From assembly GCA_002338605.1 (NCBI GenBank), contig DDIP01000146.1:1-11381 (forward strand): a stretch of DNA of 11,381 nt, in the 5' to 3' direction. Each line of letters starts with the position of its first letter. The first letter of the stretch is position 1. Below the pieces are notes generated by a model. It ran no database searches. It was not told the DNA's origin and saw only the letters and a program-made list of their open reading frames with translations. This DNA is from Proteobacteria bacterium UBA1847. GTDB lineage: Bacteria; Pseudomonadota; Gammaproteobacteria; Steroidobacterales; Woeseiaceae. The translations under genes and the position numbers were made by a program. Positions 7,145 through 11,381 of this stretch are shown piece after piece.

Positions 7145-8007
7145 CGACCGAGATAGGTGGCTGACACGGATTCGCGACCGTGGCCCAGCTCTCGAGAAAT
7201 CATCTCGCGCGCGCCCTTATCACGCGCGCGTTGATCGTTGGTGAGGGATTTCGACGCTGGGCCACCGGCGAGCGGCGCTTTCCAGCCCGTCAGCTCCTCG
7301 TAGCGTCGCTGGGCGTAGGCGTGCCGGAGGCCGTGCGGGTTCTTGATCCGCGCATTGCGGACCTGGCGGTCGTAGTGATTTCGTTGCTTTATGAAATTCT
7401 TGTTCGGCGGGATCAGCGCGCCGCCCCGGGCGAGTTTCCTGACGTCGGCAAGGACTCGGCGTTGCTCGTCCGTCCGGATCGGCACGGTTCGGGCTCGACC
7501 GCCCTTGGTCCAGCTGGCTTTCAGCTTGATGTGATCGTCCTTGATCGCGTAGTTGGGCCGGAACTTGATCGCCTCCTCGCGTCTCAGGCCAAAGGCCGCC
7601 TGCAGGTGGAGGCTCAAGCGGACGTATGGGTCGGAGATCTTCTCCCACTGCGCTTCTTTGAGTTCCCAGGCCTTCGATTCCTCGGCGACCTGGCTGCGCT
7701 TGCCGATGCCGAAGGCGTCATTGTTCTTAGGAATGATGTCGGGTTTGCCAACGTGCCTGGCCCACCAGCGCAAGCCCGAGAGTAGATTCTTCAGCGTGCC
7801 GACGCTTAAGTCCTGGTCTTTCCACAGGGAGACCAGGACTTCAACGTGTTTCGGCTTTAGTGATTTCGCCTGCATGTGCTTGTAACCCAGCTCGTGCAAC
7901 TGGTTGGCGATCCGATCGAGTATTCGTCGTCGTGTCGCCTGGGTGGAAAAACTTCCATCCCGGTTTGCCTTACAGAGTTTCATCAACTGATAGTTCAGGT
8001 CCTTCAT
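7141..8007 (-). CDS. tyrosine recombinase, PF12834/PF12835-type integrase
   Basis: A 288-aa tyrosine recombinase, which would cut and rejoin DNA through a 3'-phosphotyrosine link. The N-terminal SAM-like core-binding domain covers about residues 1-95 (MKDLNYQLMKLCKANRDGS, then QLHELGYKHMQAKSLKPKHV). The catalytic domain follows with all expected residues: Arg142 in AFGLRREEAIKF, Lys168 in SWTKGGRAR, His225 and Arg228 in HGLRHAYAQ, His276 in ELGHGRES, and nucleophile Tyr285 in TYLGR. The protein ends three residues after that Tyr, as is usual in this family, so it is complete. An in-frame TAA eight codons upstream limits the N-terminus; no strong ribosome-binding site is visible before the ATG at 8005-8007. 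It is the first gene of the apparent three-gene unit. The family is common in integrative elements of proteobacteria; its specific substrate here is unknown. Confidence 0.93.
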   Translation of the reverse strand: MKDLNYQLMKLCKANRDGSFSTQATRRRILDRIANQLHELGYKHMQAKSLKPKHVEVLVSLWKDQDLSVGTLKNLLSGLRWWARHVGKPDIIPKNNDAFGIGKRSQVAEESKAWELKEAQWEKISDPYVRLSLHLQAAFGLRREEAIKFRPNYAIKDDHIKLKASWTKGGRARTVPIRTDEQRRVLADVRKLARGGALIPPNKNFIKQRNHYDRQVRNARIKNPHGLRHAYAQRRYEELTGWKAPLAGGPASKSLTNDQRARDKGAREMISRELGHGRESVSATYLGR

Positions 8008-8212
8008 GGTGCGTAGCTCGGTCGGTTAGTTTTGATGACCACCTCGTCGCCTGTTAAGCAGACGAGGTCCGATTCAGAATCGGATAAGGTCTAGGGACAC
8101 CAGTCCCATACGGCCTGAAGCCGTGATTCGGTTCGCCGGGGCCCTCTTTTGAGCGCCGTCGGCGGCTACCAGTTGTTGGCCTCTGGGGCCAGTTGCTTTT
8201 GAGTGGATATCT

Positions 8213-8221
8213 ACCTCCTTT
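8213..8221 (-). promoter_or_regulatory. strong Shine-Dalgarno without a standard start codon
   Basis: On the - strand AAAGGAGGT is a near-perfect match to the 16S rRNA 3' end. At the proper distance there are only ATA (8208-8210) and ATC (8206-8208). From the ATC, 44 codons are open to a TGA at 8074-8076; from the ATA, 14 codons to a TAG. It may be a remnant of a lost gene, a leader peptide with a rare start, or chance. Confidence 0.35.
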
Positions 8222-8236
8222 GGTTACTGAGTTACG

Positions 8237-8252
8237 AAAACGCCCACGGGCG
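8237..8252 (-). terminator. weak intrinsic terminator candidate reading leftwards
   Basis: On the - strand CGCC-CGTG-GGCG is followed directly by TTTT (8240-8237). The stem is only four or five pairs and the T-run is short. If active it would stop read-through from the XRE/repeat side before the integrase leader. Confidence 0.2.
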
Positions 8253-8315
8253 CACCGACCCGGATTGCCGGACAAGGTGTCCAATCTAGGTGACCGCGCG
8301 GGGCACAAAGCCCTG

Positions 8316-8441
8316 CTGCTTTGAGAATGCTGAACGCTGGTGGAACCAGTTGAACAGCTGGTTTGACAGTGCTGAACGCCGGTGGGACCAGCAGGACAGC
8401 TGCTTTGACAATGCTGAACGTCGAGGTCCAGCTAGATGTGA
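8316..8441. repeat. three-copy imperfect 42-bp tandem repeat
   Basis: Units start at 8316, 8358 and 8400. Each begins CTGSTTTGASARTGCTGAAC, followed in units 1 and 2 by a GGTGG/GACCAG-rich half; unit 3 loses similarity after about 8421. The 42-bp period is a multiple of three, so any open frame would carry a 14-residue repeat. The + frame reads FENAERWWNQLNS then FDSAERRWDQQDS then FDNAERR; the - frame gives RRSALSKQLSCWSH-like units. No unique spacers are present, so it is not a CRISPR array. I do not recognise the repeat, and it is unclear whether either frame is translated. Confidence 0.8.
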
Positions 8442-9082
8442 TAATGGATCCTGCGATCGACGATCGCCGCTCCCTGTTCGGACCCTTGGGGAGCTACTTG
8501 CCACACTTCTCGCAGTGGCCCGCGTTACATGCGGAAGACCCTAGTACAAGGCCTGTACCTTGTAAAGCGATAAGTCCGACAGGTAGCTGACGAAATTTTT
8601 CCGTACTGATCCTGACGAAGCAGAACTGATCCCAGAAGGTCCGGCGATTTTTCGAGTCGAATATCGCCAGACGTTGCGTTTCCTCGCGGAAATGCGCACG
8701 ACTGGACGAAACGTCCGGAAAAGGGATTTCGCCGCCGAAGCATGGGCGAGTGAAGGTAGGATCGACGGCACTTGCCGCGGCGCTAGTACTACGATCCTTT
8801 TTAGCGCTTGGGGTGCTTCAGCGAAAAACTGAAGCGAGGGTGTCGTTGGTATACCGCAACGACGACGGTGTTGATGCGAGTACCTTACCGCCGATTCTCG
8901 ATCCTGACCAGCGGAAAGGGGGGCACGTCTTCTGCCCCGGTTTCTTCCCGCATCTTGTCGCAAATCGACCAGAATGCAGCTATAAGCAGGGAGAAGCCTG
9001 GCACAGTATCTTGTCTGCTCTAGTCAGCACTGCCGGAGCGAGCAGATGGCGTATCACGTGCCGGGCACTTCCGGTTTTGCAA
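8442..9082. other. stretch without a convincing gene; contains short inverted repeats
   Basis: Both strands have only open frames with poor protein character. Visible structure: GCGATC-GAC-GATCGC at 8453-8467; TACAAGG-CCTGTA-CCTTGTA at 8545-8564; GCTTCAG-CGAAAAA-CTGAAGC at 8815-8835. An 81-codon + frame at 8587-8829 is the most protein-like part but has no ATG, GTG or TTG start near its 5' end. The region may be decayed accessory DNA. Confidence 0.5.
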
Positions 9083-9112
9083 GCCGAGACCGCATGGTTG
9101 TGCGGTTTCGGT
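9083..9112. repeat. 12-bp hairpin downstream of the XRE remnant
   Basis: GCCGAGACCGCA (9083-9094) faces TGCGGTTTCGGT (9101-9112) over a 6-nt loop; all 12 positions pair in the + transcript if two G-U pairs are allowed. There is no T-run on the outer side of the stem. It abuts the next hairpin directly. Confidence 0.65.
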
Positions 9113-9153
9113 GCCGCGTCACTACAGCGCTTACGCTCTGGTAGTGACGCGGC
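9113..9153. repeat. 13-bp perfect hairpin containing the XRE stop codon in its loop
   Basis: GCCGCGTCACTAC (9113-9125) and GTAGTGACGCGGC (9141-9153) are perfect inverted copies; AGCG/CGCT extends the stem inside a 3-nt bulge, leaving a 4-nt loop that contains the TAA stop of the - strand regulator gene. It could end or stabilise that transcript. The integron attC core motifs are absent. Confidence 0.75.
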
Positions 9154-9364
9154 TGACGTCATCGGATTTCCACCTTTCCGGGTCATCGTCGAGACAGACG
9201 ATGACCGTCATTGTGCCATCGTGATCGCCTTTCGCCGGAAACTCGGATTCGTAGCGGAACACATCGTCCAAACTGCAACTCAGCGCATCGGCGATACGAT
9301 GAGCGACTTCCAGGGACGGCATGCGCTGACCGCGTTCGATGGCGTTCAGCGTCTGCCTGCTGAC
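9131..9364 (-). pseudogene. XRE-family helix-turn-helix regulator, N-terminus cut off by the IS21 element
   Basis: The 77 visible residues begin VSRQTLNAIERGQR and go on with MPSLEVAHRIADALSCSLDDVF. That is the recognition helix and last helices of an HTH_3 (Cro/C1-type) DNA-binding domain, as in short XRE regulators. A tail of about 35 residues, ESEFPAKGDHDGT and onward, follows and ends in TTRA. The first helices, roughly 25-30 residues in such proteins, are missing because homology stops at the Val codon 9362-9364, exactly where the IS21 end starts. The missing part should lie beyond the far end of the insertion sequence. The ATG at 9320-9322 is internal to the domain and would not give a working HTH. 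Its place upstream of the integrase suggests it once controlled the element, which is inference. Confidence 0.85.
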
Positions 9365-9368
9365 TGTT

Positions 9369-9414
9369 GATTTGCACGGAAAGCTGACCCGGGATTTGCA
9401 CTGAAAATTGACCC
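9369..9414. repeat. IS21 terminal tandem repeats (transposase binding sites)
   Basis: Two 22-bp direct repeats at 9369-9390 and 9393-9414, 24 bp apart, agree at 19 of 22 positions; both begin GATTTGCAC and end TGACCC. IS21-family ends carry such multiple internal repeats, which the IstA transposase binds. Confidence 0.8.
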
Positions 9415-9436
9415 ACCCGGATGGCCAGATTATGGC

Positions 9437-10204
9437 TCAGGTTCTGGTTCGTTTCTTCGTCTTTTCCTCCTTCGTTGTTGAGTTCTTGAGGCGGTAACTG
9501 TCGTTGCCGGTCTCGAGGATGTGGCAGTGGTGCGTCAGACGGTCGAGCAGAGCTGTCGTGAGCTTGGCGTCGCCGAAGACGGCGGGCCATTCGGCGAAGC
9601 TCAGGTTCGTCGTGATGATCAAGCTGGTCTTCTCGTAGAGCTTGCTCATGAAGTGGAACAGCAACGCACCGCCGGCCTGGCTGAACGGCAAGTAGCCGAG
9701 TTCGTCGAGGATCACGAGATCCGCGTGGGCCATGCGATTGGCGAGCCGACCGGCCTTACCGTTCATTTTGTCCTGCTCGAGCGCATTGACGAGCTCGACG
9801 GTCGACAGGAACCGCACGCGCCGATGATGGTGAACCACGGCCTGCACACCGATCGCCGTCGCCAGATGTGTCTTGCCGGTGCCGGGCCCGCCGACGAGCA
9901 CGATGTTCTCGGCATCGCCGAGGAACTCGCAGCGATGCAGGGTTCTAACCTGACCTTCCGAGACCGTGCTCTCGGTGAAGTCGAAGCCGGCGAGATCCTT
10001 GTGTGCCGGGAACTTCGCGACGTTCATCTGGTAGTTAATCGAACGGACCTCGCGCTCGGCGACTTCGGCCTTGATCAGCTTCTCGAGCAGCTCGCTCGAT
10101 TGCCTGAACGCGGGCGCACCCTGCTCGACAAGCTCAGCGACGGCCCCGGCCATGCCGTGCAGCTTCATCGACTTCAATGTGGTCACGAGGGCATCAGCTG
10201 ACAT
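9437..10204 (-). CDS. istB: IS21-family transposition helper ATPase IstB
   Basis: A 255-aa AAA+ ATPase, related to DnaC, that assembles on target DNA and activates the IstA transposase. The N-terminal helical domain spans about residues 1-75 ([16 protein letters not shown], then [16 protein letters not shown]). The ATPase core has Walker A GGPGTGKT at 105-112, Walker B LVILDEL at 163-169 (Asp167, Glu168), sensor-1 TTN ending at Asn200, and DRLTHH with arginine-finger candidate Arg222. The length matches complete IstB proteins. The basic C-terminus [13 protein letters not shown] ends 22 bp before the terminal repeats. Its ATG at 10202-10204 lies inside the 3' end of istA (11-bp overlap), implying coupled translation. 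All motifs are intact. Confidence 0.96.
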   Translation of the reverse strand: MSADALVTTLKSMKLHGMAGAVAELVEQGAPAFRQSSELLEKLIKAEVAEREVRSINYQMNVAKFPAHKDLAGFDFTESTVSEGQVRTLHRCEFLGDAENIVLVGGPGTGKTHLATAIGVQAVVHHHRRVRFLSTVELVNALEQDKMNGKAGRLANRMAHADLVILDELGYLPFSQAGGALLFHFMSKLYEKTSLIITTNLSFAEWPAVFGDAKLTTALLDRLTHHCHILETGNDSYRLKNSTTKEEKTKKRTRT

Positions 10205-11381
10205 GGCGGGTACCTCGCAGGGCGTCGTAACGCTCGGTGTTGGCGATCGGCTCCTCGCGCAGCGTCAGGGCAGGCGGTGGCGTGAACGCCGCCGGGAGCG
10301 GCGTATCGAGCAAGCGACTCAGGCGGTTGAGGATATGCGTCTTCGAGATAATGTCCGTCTCGATCGCCTCACGCACCGCCTGTTCGACGAGCTGCTCGTT
10401 GTGGTGCAGCACCAGCGCAAGGATGTCGGCCATCTCCCGATCGCCGCCGTCGCGCGGCATCAGCACCGACTGCAGACGTTTGAAGCTCGCTGGCAGCTCG
10501 GCGAACGGCGCACCGTTGCGCAGCGCGCCGGGCTTGCGCTGGACGACGGCAAGATAGTGGCGCCAGTCGTAGATCGTCACGCCCTTGCTGTTGTGGTCGC
10601 GGTTGAACACCCGCTGGTGTTGCGCAACAACCTGCGCTTCGGCCACCAGCACGATGCGCTCGGCGTAGGCCCGTAAGCTGACGACGCGGTTGGCAAAGGC
10701 CGCCGGCACGCTGTAGCGGTTGCGCTCGAACACCACGAGACAGGTCGGCGAGACCCGCTTGCTCATCTCAATGAAGCCATCGAATGGCGGTGGCACGGCC
10801 ATCAGCGCTGCTTGCTCGTCGCCGTGAACTTCGGCCACCGTTCGCTGCGAGTACTCCGGATGGCGGATCTCGTGCCAGAGCGCCTGGGTCCGGCACTCGA
10901 GCCAGGCGTTGGCTTCGGCGAGATCAGCGAAGGCTGGCGCGTCCTGTAACAGCCGATGGCGGGTATCGCGGACGTTCTTCTCGACCTGGCCCTTCTCCCA
11001 GCCGGCCGCCGGGTTGCAGAACTCCGACTCGAACAGGAAGTGGCTGACCATCGCCCGGAACCGGGCGTTGACCAGCCGCGCCTTGCCGCGGCCGACCTTG
11101 TCGACGGCCGTCTTCATGTTGTCGTAGATGCCGCGCTCGGGCACGCCGCCCAGCACACGAAAGGCGTGGTTGTGGGCGTCGAACAGCATCTCGTGCGTCT
11201 GTGTCATATAGGCGCGCAGGTGAAACGCCCGACTGTGGCAAAGCTTGGTGTGGGCGATCTGCAGCTTGGTCTTACGCTTGCCGATGACCAGCCAGTCCTC
11301 GCTCCAGTCGAACTGAAAGGCCTCGCCCGGCGCAAAGGTCAGCGGCACGAAGGCGCCGCGGCTTGCCTGCTGGGTGCGCTC
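10194..11381 (-). CDS. istA: IS21-family transposase IstA, 5' end outside window
   Basis: DDE/rve-type transposase that cuts and joins the element ends. The frame is open to the window edge, with [11 protein letters not shown] preceding the first GTG/Met at 11348. The N-terminal HTH domain, about 100 residues or more in the family, is missing because of the edge. The catalytic triad is visible: Asp in FQFDWSEDW (codon 11307-11309), Asp in [13 protein letters not shown] (11121-11123) and Glu in [12 protein letters not shown] (10980-10982). The conserved block [21 protein letters not shown] and a C-terminal ending in ERYDALRG, typical of IstA, follow. It overlaps istB by 11 bp. No lesion is seen in the visible 395 codons, so the insertion sequence may be active. 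Confidence 0.95.
   Translation of the reverse strand, partial: ERTQQASRGAFVPLTFAPGEAFQFDWSEDWLVIGKRKTKLQIAHTKLCHSRAFHLRAYMTQTHEMLFDAHNHAFRVLGGVPERGIYDNMKTAVDKVGRGKARLVNARFRAMVSHFLFESEFCNPAAGWEKGQVEKNVRDTRHRLLQDAPAFADLAEANAWLECRTQALWHEIRHPEYSQRTVAEVHGDEQAALMAVPPPFDGFIEMSKRVSPTCLVVFERNRYSVPAAFANRVVSLRAYAERIVLVAEAQVVAQHQRVFNRDHNSKGVTIYDWRHYLAVVQRKPGALRNGAPFAELPASFKRLQSVLMPRDGGDREMADILALVLHHNEQLVEQAVREAIETDIISKTHILNRLSRLLDTPLPAAFTPPPALTLREEPIANTERYDALRGTRHVS

Larger units (their letters stand above)
8041..8287. other. hairpin-rich, gene-free leader upstream of the tyrosine recombinase
   Basis: No convincing gene is visible here. The stretch holds consecutive short perfect stems: ACCTCGTC/GACGAGGT (8041-8068, 12-nt loop), TCCGATTC-A-GAATCGGA (8068-8084), GGGAC/GTCCC (8094-8107), ACGGC/GCCGT (8110-8124), TGGCC/GGCCA (8177-8191), CGCCC/GGGCG (8241-8252) and GGACA/TGTCC with flanking GATT/AATC (8263-8287). 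This may be the 5' untranslated region of the integrase transcript, a recombinase binding region or a structured RNA; the sequence alone does not decide. A 5' leader role fits its place, starting 34 bp upstream of the ATG. Confidence 0.5.
9365..11381 (-). mobile_element. IS21-family insertion sequence, truncated by the window edge
   Basis: istA and istB in the standard order with a short overlap, plus a terminus with tandem repeats typical of IS21 ends, identify the family. The end near istB is placed at 9365 (TGTTGATTTG...) because the XRE coding homology stops at 9364; the exact base could differ by a few. The other end and the target duplication are outside the window. Confidence 0.88.

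Noticed and set aside
7180..7785. 201-aa + strand frame opposite the tyrosine recombinase
   Set aside because: It is the antisense shadow of a gene with a full catalytic set, and the composition is Arg/Ala/Val-rich without motifs.
8085..8143. tRNA-like fold on the + strand
   Set aside because: The putative anticodon stem has a 5-nt loop, and the TTCG-containing arm and acceptor ends do not pair as in a tRNA.
8161..8172. Second copy of the tRNA 3' end (attR) based on GCTACCA
   Set aside because: Only seven bases match, without the preceding T arm or acceptor stem, so this is chance.
8054..8308. 84-aa - strand frame upstream of the integrase
   Set aside because: Arg/Pro/Gly-rich translation of the hairpin region, with no match between its start and the strong Shine-Dalgarno at 8213-8221.
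8316..8441. CRISPR array
   Set aside because: The 42-bp units are contiguous with no unique spacers, only three copies exist, and no cas genes are present.
8541..8963. 140-aa - strand frame
   Set aside because: Basic, low-information composition without motifs. The opposite strand is more protein-like over part of it.
9113..9153. Integron attC site
   Set aside because: The hairpin lacks the GTTRRRY and RYYYAAC core sites, and no IntI-type integrase is present.
8750..9370. 206-aa + strand frame
   Set aside because: It runs antisense through the XRE remnant and into the IS21 end, and shows no domain or coherent hydrophobic pattern.
9521..10676. Two long + strand frames (226 and 201 aa) opposite istB and istA
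   Set aside because: Antisense shadows of clearly recognised, high-GC transposition genes.

Overview
The window joins a chromosomal core region (about 1-5308, + strand) to the start of an integrated accessory region (about 5309-11381, all recognisable genes on the - strand). The core part is the 3' end of a complex I (NADH:quinone oxidoreductase) operon in the order nuoK-nuoL-nuoM-nuoN, followed by an initiator tRNA-fMet gene. Gene order, protein sequences and codon use suggest a gammaproteobacterium. In E. coli the metY tRNA-fMet gene lies upstream of rimP-nusA-infB, so these genes may lie beyond the right edge, displaced by the insertion; this is inference.

Core: nuoK (5' end cut by the window), nuoL and nuoM are tightly packed (1-bp gap, 13-bp gap, then a 4-bp overlap with nuoN). 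They are full length with the expected membrane-embedded Glu and Lys residues. nuoN is open over its whole usual length except for one in-frame TGA at 4175-4177. The frame is kept and the essential charged residues lie intact downstream, so this is a recent nonsense mutation, a sequencing error or a recoded codon.

Boundary: the large serine recombinase gene runs convergently into the tRNA. Its last 13 codons and its stop are the antisense of the tRNA-fMet 3' half. This marks the tRNA 3' end as the probable attachment site of the element.

Accessory part: reading leftwards on the - strand, a PF12834/PF12835-type tyrosine recombinase, a 63-aa ORF that overlaps it by ATGA, and the serine recombinase look like one operon. 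Upstream of the tyrosine recombinase lies about 1.1 kb with no convincing gene. It holds a run of small hairpins, an orphan strong Shine-Dalgarno, a three-copy 42-bp tandem repeat and a pair of long hairpins. Next comes the C-terminal part of an XRE-type regulator, cut at 9364/9365 by the end of an IS21-family element (istB complete, istA running off the right edge). The second end of the element and the tRNA-side direct repeat are not in the window.

The most notable points are the interrupted nuoN, the recombinase tail templated by its own target tRNA, the pairing of two unrelated recombinases in one apparent operon, and the structured, gene-poor leader upstream of them.
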